Source of the DNA: JAAZNV01 sp964605725 | Lineage (GTDB): Bacteria > Patescibacteriota > WWE3 > UBA101185 > UBA10185 | Direction: 5' to 3' | NCBI GenBank assembly: GCA_964605725.1 | Contig: CAZSDQ010000001.1 | Span: forward strand, 1 to 64,000 | DNA: 64,000 nt | Shown here: positions 24,074 to 31,437 of the stretch, piece by piece | Layout: the number at the start of each line of letters is the position of its first letter | Position numbering within the stretch: the first letter of the stretch is position 1 | Notes under the pieces: generated by a model | Seen by the model: only the letters and a program-made list of their open reading frames with translations | Told to the model about the DNA's origin: nothing | The model's database searches: none | Position numbers and translations under genes: made by a program

Positions 24074-24628
24074 ATGAAAAAATGGAAATTAAAATCATCA
24101 AAACCTGTATTTGAATCCAAATGGCTAACAATAAAATCAAATGATTATGAACTACCTAATGGAGATATAGCAAAAGAATACTACCATCTCTATCGTCCTG
24201 ATTATGTTTTAGTGATTGCACATATGGATAATAATATTTTAATAGAAAAACAATATCGTAGAGGAGTTGATGATTTTGTTTATGAATTACCCGCAGGATG
24301 GGTTGATAAAAATGAAACTCCAGAACAAGCTGCAATTAGAGAACTAAAAGAGGAAACAGGATATACTGGAGACGCTACTTTTTTAGGTACTCTTTATCCT
24401 CAACCCGGTTTTAGTTCTATGCTTGCACATATTGTAGAAATAGAATTAAACGGGACTATTGAGGATAGAAATTTGGAAAAAGATGAAAACATTGAATTTG
24501 AATTAATGAATATTGAAAAAGTGGATTCGATGATAAGCGAGAATAAATTTCAAGACATGGGTATGCTTGCTGCTCTAAATTTACTCAGACAAAAAATTGG
24601 TAACAATTCTCAACAACCTCCCAGATAG
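24074..24628 (+). CDS. NUDIX hydrolase, ADP-ribose pyrophosphatase type
   Basis: A 184-residue enzyme cleaving nucleoside diphosphate derivatives, most likely ADP-ribose. The Nudix box is complete: G-x5-E-x7-REL-x-EE-x-G within 'GWVDKNETPEQAAIRELKEE', followed by 'TGYTG', and 'YPQPGFSSMLAHIVEIEL' is typical of the NudF/YffH group. TATAAT (24062-24067) lies 6 bases before the ATG. The last six residues, SQQPPR, and the TAG stop are encoded by the 32-bp repeat, so the gene end is supplied by that element. Confidence 0.88.
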   Translation: MKKWKLKSSKPVFESKWLTIKSNDYELPNGDIAKEYYHLYRPDYVLVIAHMDNNILIEKQYRRGVDDFVYELPAGWVDKNETPEQAAIRELKEETGYTGDATFLGTLYPQPGFSSMLAHIVEIELNGTIEDRNLEKDENIEFELMNIEKVDSMISENKFQDMGMLAALNLLRQKIGNNSQQPPR

Positions 24629-24638
24629 TCCACCAAAT
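24607..24638 (+). repeat. 32-bp direct repeat, copy 2
   Basis: Differs from copy 1 by one base in the 32. It forms the last codons and TAG stop of the NUDIX gene. The next gene's promoter begins about 70 bases further on. Confidence 0.85.
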
Positions 24639-24718
24639 TTTTTATTTTATAATAACAGCCAAAAGTAAGTGTAATTTTTGGATAGTGGGTGGTAAAGTCG
24701 AACTGGTATAATAATTTT

Positions 24719-25414
24719 ATGACATCTATCGCGGAAATACTTGGACCAGAAAAAGTTGAGGAGCTGACAAGCATACAGTTTGAAACCTCGGAATCAATAC
24801 AACCGAAAAGAGATAAATATGAGCCGTATAAGGAAATACTTGAAACAAATAATGGGTTATGTGAACAAATTCAAAGAGTATTCTCACATTCTCACATTGT
24901 TCCCGCAGTGCACATAACTTCTAGTGCATTTAAAAATGAAATGGGTGAAGTAACCTCTGGATTTTTAGACAATATAGCAGCAAATGGTTTTAGAGCAAAA
25001 GATACGAATGTTGGCGTTTTTATGAAAAGAGAGGGATTACGAGAACCAGCTATACCAGTAAATTTTGTGGAGAGACCAGAGAAATTTTTAAGAGAGCTTG
25101 AGACAATTATAAGACACTATTATCATCATGGAGTACGAACTAATAAGGCATTATTGAGAGATAGTAGAAATATAGGCACAGGTGTTCCCGTGATGTTATT
25201 AATAGATACAAGTAACATAGATTTAGAGCGAGGTAGTGATTACGAGGATCACTATAAACTTGGTACGAGTGCTTCTATCAGTAGGATTGTTGGAGAAATA
25301 GACTTGGAGGGAATTGGAACTGAAATTAGAGAAAAATTACCAGAAATCGCTACTAAATTTTTAGAATTAACTGAGTCTTACCTAGATAAAACTTCCCAAC
25401 ATCCTCCCAGATAG
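24719..25414 (+). CDS. Unknown protein ending in the 32-bp repeat
   Basis: A 231-residue soluble protein of no family I can name. Segments 'VPAVHITSSAF', 'NIAANGFRAKDTNVG' and 'GVPVMLLIDTSNID' are arranged like the His/strand/helix and 'pv.L.idp..l' segments of some ADP-ribosyltransferase-like folds, but the match is weak and may be chance. An in-frame GTG/ATG further upstream lies before the TATAAT box (24707-24712); the ATG at 24719 is 6 bases after it and is chosen. The C-terminal SQHPPR and stop come from repeat copy 3. Function unknown; neighbours are a NUDIX hydrolase and a deacetylase. Confidence 0.6.
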   Translation: MTSIAEILGPEKVEELTSIQFETSESIQPKRDKYEPYKEILETNNGLCEQIQRVFSHSHIVPAVHITSSAFKNEMGEVTSGFLDNIAANGFRAKDTNVGVFMKREGLREPAIPVNFVERPEKFLRELETIIRHYYHHGVRTNKALLRDSRNIGTGVPVMLLIDTSNIDLERGSDYEDHYKLGTSASISRIVGEIDLEGIGTEIREKLPEIATKFLELTESYLDKTSQHPPR

Positions 25415-25424
25415 TCCACCAGAT
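25393..25424 (+). repeat. 32-bp direct repeat, copy 3
   Basis: Two or three substitutions against copy 1, one changing QQPPR to QHPPR. It ends the unknown gene before it and stands 27 bases before the -10 box of the deacetylase gene. Confidence 0.85.
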
Positions 25425-25464
25425 CTATCACAAATATTATCTGTGCTTTGCTATACTCTCATTA

Positions 25465-26145
25465 GTGAATTTAGAGAAATTAAATATCAGTAAAAATTCA
25501 AAAGTTCTATTTATCTATCCCCATCCAGATGATGAAACCTATTTTAATGCTGGACTGATTCAGAATTTAGTTAAAGAAAATATCACCACTAGGATTTTAT
25601 GTTTAACTAAAGGAGAGGCTTCTTCTCTTAAATATGGGATTAAGCATAATAATTTAGGAGAAATAAGGAAAAAAGAGTTCGAATCGGTCATGAAATTTTT
25701 AAAAGTTTCTGAACACAAGATTTTAGATTTTGAAGATGGAAATTTAGGTAATGAAAATTCCCTTTCTGAGATACTAGAAAAAGAAATTAATTTATTTGAA
25801 CCTGATGTGGTAATAACTTTCGAACCAAGCGGAGTATATGGGCACAGGGATCATATCGTGGTATCACAGGTTGTGACTGATCTCAAAAAACTTAGAAAAT
25901 TTAATTTAATATATTCTACTGTTCCATTTAATTACCACACCTCCCAAAAAAACTCATTAAATTTTAAAATTGATAGTAAACCGCTAGAACCCGATATGAT
26001 TTTAAAACTGAGTCCAAATGAAGTTGTTAATAAACTAATATGTTTAATAAAATATAAGAGTCAGGTAAACAACGAAAGATTGATTCAAATAATCCTAAAG
26101 CCTTATTTGTACAAAGAATGCTATTGTATCTACCCAAATCTATAA
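25465..26145 (+). CDS. PIG-L/LmbE-family N-acetylglucosaminyl deacetylase
   Basis: A 226-residue zinc hydrolase. The signature 'YPHPDDETYFNAG' (about 18-30) holds the His-Asp-Asp-Glu metal/catalytic set, and 'YGHRDHIVVSQ' (about 130) provides the third metal histidine. These enzymes remove N-acetyl groups from GlcNAc-linked substrates. The start is a GTG 7 bases after a TATACT box (25452-25457), with no ribosome-binding site. Unlike the two genes before it, it does not end in the 32-bp repeat. Confidence 0.88.
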   Translation: MNLEKLNISKNSKVLFIYPHPDDETYFNAGLIQNLVKENITTRILCLTKGEASSLKYGIKHNNLGEIRKKEFESVMKFLKVSEHKILDFEDGNLGNENSLSEILEKEINLFEPDVVITFEPSGVYGHRDHIVVSQVVTDLKKLRKFNLIYSTVPFNYHTSQKNSLNFKIDSKPLEPDMILKLSPNEVVNKLICLIKYKSQVNNERLIQIILKPYLYKECYCIYPNL

Positions 26146-26218
26146 GTAACGTAAACTTTCGGTGTTTAAAAAATGATAAAATACCTAATAATTTTTAATT
26201 GCTTTTTTTTAACTCAAC

Positions 26219-27322
26219 ATGATCAATATTAGAAAAAAAAGAATATTTGTATTAGTTCTGATACTCACGATAATAATTTTGAGTTTGATTATTTACCTAC
26301 TCTTTAACAAATTATCTGGCTCGTCTAATCTAAAAGAAGAAACCACCCAAATACCTGAAAAATCAAACTCTTCTTCAGATAGTAATTCTGAAGATTCTAA
26401 TACAGAATCAACAGAGGATTATTCTTTTGAAGATCTCACAATTCCTTATCTGCGCTCAAGACAATACACAGGAAAATTAGGTAATTTAGAAAAATATAGC
26501 GAAAACGGCTCTTATACTAGCTATTTAACCAGTTACGATTCCGATGGTTTGCGCATTAACGGTCTTATTACTATCCCGAAGGATGAAAAACCTGAAGACG
26601 GGTGGCCTGCAATAGTGTTTGTTCACGGTTATATCCCGCCTCAAGACTACCAAACAACTAAAAATTATGAGAGCTATGTTGACTATTTAGCTAAAAACGG
26701 CTTTGTGGTCTTTAAAATCGACCTTAGAGGTCACGGAAAATCAGAAGGTGAGGCCGAGGGCGGTTATTACTCTTCTGGCTACGTAATTGATACTTTAAAC
26801 GCGTATAACGCCCTTCTGACAAGCGATTTTGTAAATCCTGAGAAAGTAGGACTTTGGGGTCATAGTATGGCGGGAAATGTTATTTTTAGAGCTTTTGTAG
26901 CTAAAAAAGACATTAAAGCCATTTCAATTTGGGCTGGGGCAGTTTACACGTATTCGGATTTATCAGAATACGGTATTTCTGATAACAGCTACAAACCACC
27001 TTCTCAAGAATCAGAATCCAGGAAAAAGCGAAACCTGTTATTTGAAAAATACGGTAATTTTGATCCAAATAATGAATTTTGGATGAAGGTAGTTCCTACA
27101 AACTATCTAGGAGGTTTAGATGGGGTAGTTCAAATTAATCACGCAGTGGATGATCCTGTTGTTAGCATTGAATATACAAGAAACTTAAGCTCTGTTCTTC
27201 TTGAAACCACTTTGAAACACGAAATAAACGAATATTCAACCGGCGGACACAATATTTCGGGGTCTTCTTTTGATAAAGCTATGCAAAATACCGTGGATTT
27301 TTTTAAGAGAACGTTTGAATAG
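26219..27322 (+). CDS. Secreted or membrane-anchored alpha/beta hydrolase
   Basis: A 367-residue protein with an N-terminal helix (about 8-29), a Ser/Glu-rich linker and an alpha/beta-hydrolase domain of the S9 peptidase/acyl-esterase type. 'PAIVFVHGYIPP' is the oxyanion strand, 'GLWGHSMAGN' the nucleophile elbow (G-x-S-x-G), and 'HAVDDPVV' and 'GGHNISG' near the C-terminus supply the Asp and His. It likely acts outside the membrane on peptides or esters. It precedes the C39-like gene by 17 bases, but the latter has its own -10 box. Confidence 0.82.
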   Translation: MINIRKKRIFVLVLILTIIILSLIIYLLFNKLSGSSNLKEETTQIPEKSNSSSDSNSEDSNTESTEDYSFEDLTIPYLRSRQYTGKLGNLEKYSENGSYTSYLTSYDSDGLRINGLITIPKDEKPEDGWPAIVFVHGYIPPQDYQTTKNYESYVDYLAKNGFVVFKIDLRGHGKSEGEAEGGYYSSGYVIDTLNAYNALLTSDFVNPEKVGLWGHSMAGNVIFRAFVAKKDIKAISIWAGAVYTYSDLSEYGISDNSYKPPSQESESRKKRNLLFEKYGNFDPNNEFWMKVVPTNYLGGLDGVVQINHAVDDPVVSIEYTRNLSSVLLETTLKHEINEYSTGGHNISGSSFDKAMQNTVDFFKRTFE

Positions 27323-27339
27323 TATATAATCCAGTCACT

Positions 27340-28512
27340 ATGAAGAAATTTACAGTTATCTTAGTCTTGACATTAACAACAGCTATCGTGATAGCTTTGT
27401 TTTATAAAATTAACCAAGACCCCCCACTTGATACTAAATTTGTGCAAAATGTGAGAGATAACGAGCAAAATACAAATAACTTAACTCCAAAAACTGAAGG
27501 AGAGAGCAGTACCAGCGGTTCTGAGTTGATACCCGATTTGAAGGTAAAATCAAACTCAGTAAATTTAAAAGAGCCTGGAGAATACGCACAACTAATCAAC
27601 AACTATCATGTATACCAATCATTCAATAACTGTGGTCCGGCAACTCTGTCGATGGCGATGGCTTGGTATGGGGTAAAAGTCTCTCAAGAAGAACTAGCTA
27701 AAAATATGAGACCGTTTCAACATCCAAAGGGGGACAACGATGATAAAACCATATTTACCTATGAATTTGTAAATTGGGCTAATGAGTATGGTCTTGAGGC
27801 TATTGGCAGAGTTAACGGCGACATAGAACTTCTTAAAAAATTTATTTCAAACGGTATTCCAGTTGTGGTAAAAACTTGGTTAAAACCAAACGAGGATATT
27901 GGTCATTTTAGATTTGTGACTGGGTACGATGAAAATAAACAGATAATAGTTCAAGATGATTCCTACGAAGGTCCTAATAAAAAGATTGGTTATTATGACT
28001 TTTTAAGCATGTGGCAGGTCTTTAATTACAGTTATGTGGTTGTGTACACATCTGATTTAAAAGATAAAGTAGAGTCAATAATTGGTGAAGAGGTAGATGA
28101 GAAAATAGCTTGGGAAAATGCCTTAAAGAGAGCGGAGGAGGAAACTTTAAAAGATGAAAATAATCTATACCCGCATTTCAACATATCAACAGCTTCATAC
28201 CATTTAGGTGATTACGAAAGATCTGTAAAAGAGTATGAAAAAATAGAAAACAATTTACCTAGAAGAATGCTTTGGTACCAGATAGAGCCAATTAAAGCTT
28301 ATCAAGAGTTAGGAGATTACGACAAAGTTTTTGAAATAATTGAAAAAATACTTGAAAATGGTAATAGATCATTTTCCGAGCTTTACGTTATTAGAGGGGA
28401 GATTTATCTTGAGCAGGGTTTAAAAGTAAAAGCCAAAGAGCAGTTTGAACTTGCTTTGAAGTACAATGAAAATCAAAAAACCACTATTACCGTATTTAGG
28501 CAATTGGAGTAA
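27340..28512 (+). CDS. C39-like cysteine peptidase with C-terminal TPR repeats
   Basis: A 390-residue exported protein: N-terminal helix (about 4-22), a low-complexity linker, then a C39-type papain-like domain. 'SFNNCGPATLSMAMAWYG' (about 90-107) gives the catalytic Cys, 'GHFRFVTGYDENKQIIVQDD' the His and downstream Asp. About 140 residues of TPR-like helices follow. Peptidase C39 domains outside ABC transporters often process or bind exported peptides or wall material. TATAAT (27325-27330) lies 9 bases before the ATG. Confidence 0.82.
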   Translation: MKKFTVILVLTLTTAIVIALFYKINQDPPLDTKFVQNVRDNEQNTNNLTPKTEGESSTSGSELIPDLKVKSNSVNLKEPGEYAQLINNYHVYQSFNNCGPATLSMAMAWYGVKVSQEELAKNMRPFQHPKGDNDDKTIFTYEFVNWANEYGLEAIGRVNGDIELLKKFISNGIPVVVKTWLKPNEDIGHFRFVTGYDENKQIIVQDDSYEGPNKKIGYYDFLSMWQVFNYSYVVVYTSDLKDKVESIIGEEVDEKIAWENALKRAEEETLKDENNLYPHFNISTASYHLGDYERSVKEYEKIENNLPRRMLWYQIEPIKAYQELGDYDKVFEIIEKILENGNRSFSELYVIRGEIYLEQGLKVKAKEQFELALKYNENQKTTITVFRQLE

Positions 28513-28534
28513 TAATATATTTCATACTAGAGTG

Positions 28535-28836
28535 TAAAAAACGGGGCTATTTGTAAAGAAAGATTGTGAAACAGGCATACTGTTTAAACTCCAATCTTCT
28601 TTGCAGAATAGCCCCTACATATCATTACATCGCCGACCAGTTGAAATTTATGTCTATGACATAAAAAAACATTCAACTATAAACTAGCTTATTTTCTATA
28701 CTTGTAAGCTAGTTTACCGATCGATCCACCCTACATGCTTCTCAGGAAGCCATCAAGTGGTTCATCTTAGAGGTAAGGGGTATAGACCCGACGTTTTTTT
28801 TACGTCCTTTCCCCACAAAGATGTTTCGATGTAATA
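28535..28836 (-). ncRNA. Candidate structured RNA, about 300 nt, family unknown
   Basis: This 430-base gap has no credible protein gene but shows a promoter, five strong stem-loops and a terminal U-run, all consistent with a minus-strand RNA. In transcript order: GGGG/CCCC enclosing GACGT/ACGTC (28777-28814); CCAC/GTGG enclosing GCTTC/GAAGC (28726-28760); an 11-bp AAACTAGCTTA hairpin (28681-28715); AGTTGAA enclosing perfect TTATGTC/GACATAA (28639-28678); and a long rod (28543-28615) closed by GGGGCTATT/AATAGCCCC and followed by six Us. Size fits RNase P RNA or tmRNA, but I cannot find their conserved cores or a CCA end, so identity is open. Confidence 0.55.
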
Positions 28837-28842
28837 ACTTAT

Positions 28843-28870
28843 AGTATACTACAGATATCTGATATGTCAA
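28843..28870 (-). promoter_or_regulatory. Promoter of the 300-nt RNA
   Basis: TTGACA (complement of 28865-28870) and TATACT (complement of 28843-28848) are separated by 16 bases. The start would be near 28836, just before the first stem-loop. Confidence 0.65.
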
Positions 28871-28942
28871 GTATCAATTTATAATTAGTAGATTTAATTT
28901 GTAACAGTAATGATTCGAAGAAATGTCTAATAGATATCTAAA

Positions 28943-29731
28943 TTAACCCTTCTTGGGAGGAAGTGGGAAGAAAATGCTAGTTTTTTTAGCATACTTTTTA
29001 AAATCAGGATCATCCCCGTACTTTTTTTCTAATAAAGGAACTCCAGAAACTTTAAGGATAAGATAAGTTATGGTTACAGGGCTAATTATAGTTATTGGCC
29101 AGTAATTTGTCCCAACGGAAATTAAAAATATACCCCACCACATGGTAACCTCTCCAAAATAATTAGGATGCCTTGAATATTTCCACAAACCTTCGTCCAT
29201 TATTTTCTTCTCTTTACCTTTTTTCTTTTTAATAAAATTTTTAAGTTGGGCATCTGCAACTGATTCAAACACAAATCCTATTACCCAAACTAATAAACCT
29301 AAATAGTAAAAAGGGTTATTGTTTCCTGGCCCAAAAATATTTATCACGGATATTACAAAACTTACAAGGTACATTAAAAATCCCTGCAAAAGAAATATCA
29401 CCACGTATTCCTTCAGTAATTTGTTTTTCTTCCAGTTTTTTTTAATTTCAACATATCGCAAATCTTCTTTTGTTTTTCTAAACCTTAAAAAAAGATACGT
29501 GGATAATCTAATTCCCCAAATTAAAACAAGTAGGGTAGTGATAATTGATATAACGTTTGCATAACGGCTAATAAAAAGAGTAAGAAGTGCAACAAGAATG
29601 AATCCAAACCCCCAAGCTATGTCCACAAAATCGGTCCTTTTTAGGTATTTTGAAAAAAGAAAACAAAGGGACATGTAGACAACGATTGATAAAGGTACGG
29701 TAACTATTAAGTTAAATATTTCGTAACTCAT
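28943..29731 (-). CDS. DUF1295 / steroid 5-alpha-reductase-like membrane protein
   Basis: A 262-residue protein with about six membrane helices and the family's C-terminal signature 'DEGLWKYSRHPNYFGEVTMWW' split here as 'GLWKYSRHPNYFGEV' (about 193-207), which in the ICMT/5-alpha-reductase superfamily binds NADPH or SAM. The exact substrate is unknown; DUF1295 members are often found near DUF2177 and lipid-modifying genes. It begins right after the DUF2177 gene ends (29732), so the two are one operon. Confidence 0.85.
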   Translation of the reverse strand: MSYEIFNLIVTVPLSIVVYMSLCFLFSKYLKRTDFVDIAWGFGFILVALLTLFISRYANVISIITTLLVLIWGIRLSTYLFLRFRKTKEDLRYVEIKKNWKKNKLLKEYVVIFLLQGFLMYLVSFVISVINIFGPGNNNPFYYLGLLVWVIGFVFESVADAQLKNFIKKKKGKEKKIMDEGLWKYSRHPNYFGEVTMWWGIFLISVGTNYWPITIISPVTITYLILKVSGVPLLEKKYGDDPDFKKYAKKTSIFFPLPPKKG

Positions 29732-30127
29732 TTATTTTTTTAATATTAAATAAGACAAAAAAGAGACGCTTCCTGTTAAAAAAGTGCCCCAAACTATGTC
29801 TACAATTGTAACGTGAAGAGGCCAGTTTTTTAAGGTTGCCAAATTCGTAAGATCATAAGTTGCGTAAGCAATAAAACCTAAAAAAGCTCCTAGTAGAATT
29901 GCTAAAGTTGGTGATTTTTCTTTTAAAGCTGGATTTATAGCAAAAACAATTATCCCAATAACATAAAAAATATAAAAAACTAGTGCTGCTAGTAGGTTTG
30001 CTTTATCAGCTAAAAGATGTCCGATTGTTTTTGAGTAGAAGTTTTTTGCTATTAATCCAAGCCAAATCCCGTCAATTCCTAGAAAGATCAGAAAAGTAAC
30101 TATAAATTTAGTTAAATATGTTGTCAT
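29732..30127 (-). CDS. DUF2177-family membrane protein
   Basis: A 131-residue protein with four helices, starting 'TKFIVTFLIFLGIDGIWLG' with the characteristic D-x-x-W-L-G, and containing 'GFIAYATYDLTNLATLKNWP' and 'VDIVWGTFLTG', all family hallmarks. Function unknown. It is directly followed by the DUF1295 gene, a pairing common in bacteria. Confidence 0.87.
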   Translation of the reverse strand: MTTYLTKFIVTFLIFLGIDGIWLGLIAKNFYSKTIGHLLADKANLLAALVFYIFYVIGIIVFAINPALKEKSPTLAILLGAFLGFIAYATYDLTNLATLKNWPLHVTIVDIVWGTFLTGSVSFLSYLILKK

Positions 30128-30146
30128 ATTTAAATATTAACATTTT

Positions 30147-31046
30147 CTAATAGTTATTTACGAATTCAGCAACATATTGATTTACCCTATCAAAACTTTC
30201 ATCAGTGATTTCTTTACTCATTAAACACAAAATCAAGTCCTTGTTCTCACTTCTAATAATCCCACAGTTATGATACATTGCAGTTGAAAAACCTACTTTG
30301 TGATAAAAGGCTAAATTTTCTTTTAAATATGGATTTAAAGCTTCGTCGTAGGAAGTAGGGTTTAGGTAACTTAATAACAAATTGACACTTTCATCGGAAA
30401 TCCATTTTTTATAAAAAATACCTTCTATAAGATAGCCACACTTTTTTGGATTTGTTAGAAGCTCCTCATCAAAAAGATCGGCAGTTTCATATCCAGAAAT
30501 CTTCTTAAACTCGGTATTTAAATACTCTTCTCCTAGGTGTCTTTTCAAAATAATTGGTGCGGCGTTATCTGACTCTCTGAGCATCAATTCCACTACTTTT
30601 TTTAATTCATATTTCGAACCAAATCCAAAGGAGTGAATTGTTCCGTATTGATTGAAAAAGTCTCCGGGTTTATATATAAGGGTATCGTCCCATTTTAATT
30701 CACCTCTTTCAACGTCTCTAGTAACAATGTAAGCTATTGGTAATTTAAATAGAGATAGCGGATAAAATTCTTCATTCGCGTTCATTTCAAATACTGTCCC
30801 ACCTATCATGTCTTTAATGTATATCCCGTAAACACCTTCCTCATATGATACTTTATTTTTTAGCTCTTCGAATCTTTCGTTATTAATTTGTGTTATATCT
30901 TTTTCTTGAGGAAGGTCAAAATCAAAATTTATATTATGCAAGAGATTTTTTATTTGAGAGTTATTACCTAGTTCATTTTTAAATACTATTGTTATAAATA
31001 GAATTGAGGATATGAATACTATTATCTGCCATGTTTGTTTTTTCAC
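30147..31046 (-). CDS. Class A beta-lactamase-like serine hydrolase
   Basis: A 299-residue exported protein with an N-terminal helix (about 8-24). The three active-site signatures of the penicilloyl-serine fold are seen: S98-L-F-K101 (SxxK), S159-D160-N161 (SDN) and K250-V-G252 (KTG). A glutamate equal to Glu166 of class A enzymes is not where expected after SDN, so true lactamase activity is uncertain; D,D-peptidase-like or wall-related activity is possible. Start is GTG, 6 bases after a TAAAAT box (complement of 31053-31058). Confidence 0.8.
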   Translation of the reverse strand: MKKQTWQIIVFISSILFITIVFKNELGNNSQIKNLLHNINFDFDLPQEKDITQINNERFEELKNKVSYEEGVYGIYIKDMIGGTVFEMNANEEFYPLSLFKLPIAYIVTRDVERGELKWDDTLIYKPGDFFNQYGTIHSFGFGSKYELKKVVELMLRESDNAAPIILKRHLGEEYLNTEFKKISGYETADLFDEELLTNPKKCGYLIEGIFYKKWISDESVNLLLSYLNPTSYDEALNPYLKENLAFYHKVGFSTAMYHNCGIIRSENKDLILCLMSKEITDESFDRVNQYVAEFVNNY

Positions 31047-31151
31047 ATATGTATTTTATATGATTTTTGTTACGTGTTAAAATACAAGCATTCGGTTTTA
31101 GAAAATTTGGGTCTGTAGCTTAGTGGTAGAGCGCCCGGTTTTAAAAAGTTT

Positions 31152-31228
31152 GGGCGATTAGCTCAGTTGGTTAGAGCATTCGGTTTACATCCGAAAGGTC
31201 GTAGGTTCGATCCCTACATCGCCCACCA
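31152..31228 (+). tRNA. tRNA-Val (anticodon TAC)
   Basis: Acceptor GGGCGAT against ATCGCCC, anticodon stem TTCGG/CCGAA, loop TTTACAT, T-arm GTAGG/CCTAC, encoded CCA. It is intact although it lies inside the anticodon loop of another tRNA. Confidence 0.95.
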
Positions 31229-31236
31229 AAATTTTG

Positions 31237-31255
31237 CTGTGAGTGAAACGAACAG
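31237..31255 (+). repeat. GA-hairpin 1 of the tRNA nest
   Basis: CTGT-GA-GT-GAA-AC-GA-ACAG: a perfect outer stem, a tandem G-A/A-G pair, a two-pair stem and a GAA loop. It stands directly before the 3' half of tRNA B. Confidence 0.7.
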
Positions 31256-31304
31256 ACATCCGGTAGGTCCTTGGTTCGAATCCATGCGGACCCACCAAAT
31301 TTTC

Positions 31305-31327
31305 GTACGCGAACGAAGTGAGCGTAC
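31305..31327 (+). repeat. GA-hairpin 2 of the tRNA nest
   Basis: GTACGC-GA-AC-GAA-GT-GA-GCGTAC: same design as the hairpin at 31237 with a different outer stem and the inner AC/GT stem inverted. It stands directly before the 3' fragment of tRNA C. The same 11-base core occurs at 15234 beside the tRNA-Arg duplication. Confidence 0.75.
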
Positions 31328-31389
31328 ATCCGAAAGGTCACAGGTTCGAATCCTTTACCACCCACCAAACTTTAATTTAGATAAAAAAA

Positions 31390-31425
31390 TCCCCCGATCT
31401 TGTGATTAATCAGGGGTTTGTTGTT
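31390..31425. terminator. Bidirectional terminator after the tRNA nest
   Basis: CCCCCGAT and AATCAGGGG form a stem (31391-31415) followed by T-rich DNA on both strands (TTTGTTGTTTTG plus; ATTTTTTTA minus). It serves the tRNA transcript and the nuclease-fold gene. Confidence 0.75.
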
Positions 31426-31437
31426 TTGTACCAATCT

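Larger units (their letters stand above)
31109..31297 (+). pseudogene. Interrupted tRNA 'B' (Val-like), split at the anticodon loop
   Basis: The 5' half GGGTCTGTAGCTTAGTGGTA.. (31109-31141) and 3' half ..CGGACCCACCA (31257-31297) have perfectly matching acceptor arms GGGTCTG/CGGACCC (one G-T). Joined, they make a cloverleaf with an 8-base anticodon loop TTTTACAT, a four-pair anticodon stem and a T-T mismatch in the T-stem. The break holds a whole tRNA-Val gene plus hairpin. Probably inactive unless it is removed by processing. Confidence 0.7.
31088..31367 (+). repeat. Nested tRNA array: tRNA-Val inside a split tRNA inside remnants of a third
   Basis: In order: a 5' fragment GCATTCGGTTTTA (31088-31100); the 5' half of tRNA 'B' (31109-31141); intact tRNA-Val (31152-31228); the 3' half of B (31257-31297); and a further 3' half 'C' (31327-31367). 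Every 5' piece ends CGGTTT(T)A and every 3' piece begins CATCCG, which is the middle of a Val(TAC) anticodon loop. Each tRNA is bracketed by complementary A/T runs (AAAATTT at 31102 and AAATTTT at 31297), and each 3' half is preceded by a GA-containing hairpin. Confidence 0.75.

Noticed and set aside
23990..25424. CRISPR array made of the 32-bp repeats
   Set aside because: Only three copies, spaced 580-750 bases apart with genes between them.
28535..28836. Calling the 300-nt RNA tmRNA or RNase P RNA
   Set aside because: No CCA end, tag frame or T-loop for tmRNA, and no GAGGAAAGUCC-type core for RNase P could be found by reading.
31167..31409. Open frames across the tRNA nest encoding Ser-Glu-Arg repeats
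   Set aside because: They are translations of tRNA parts and GA-hairpins; the repeat SER is just GAACGAAGTGAGC-like DNA read as protein.
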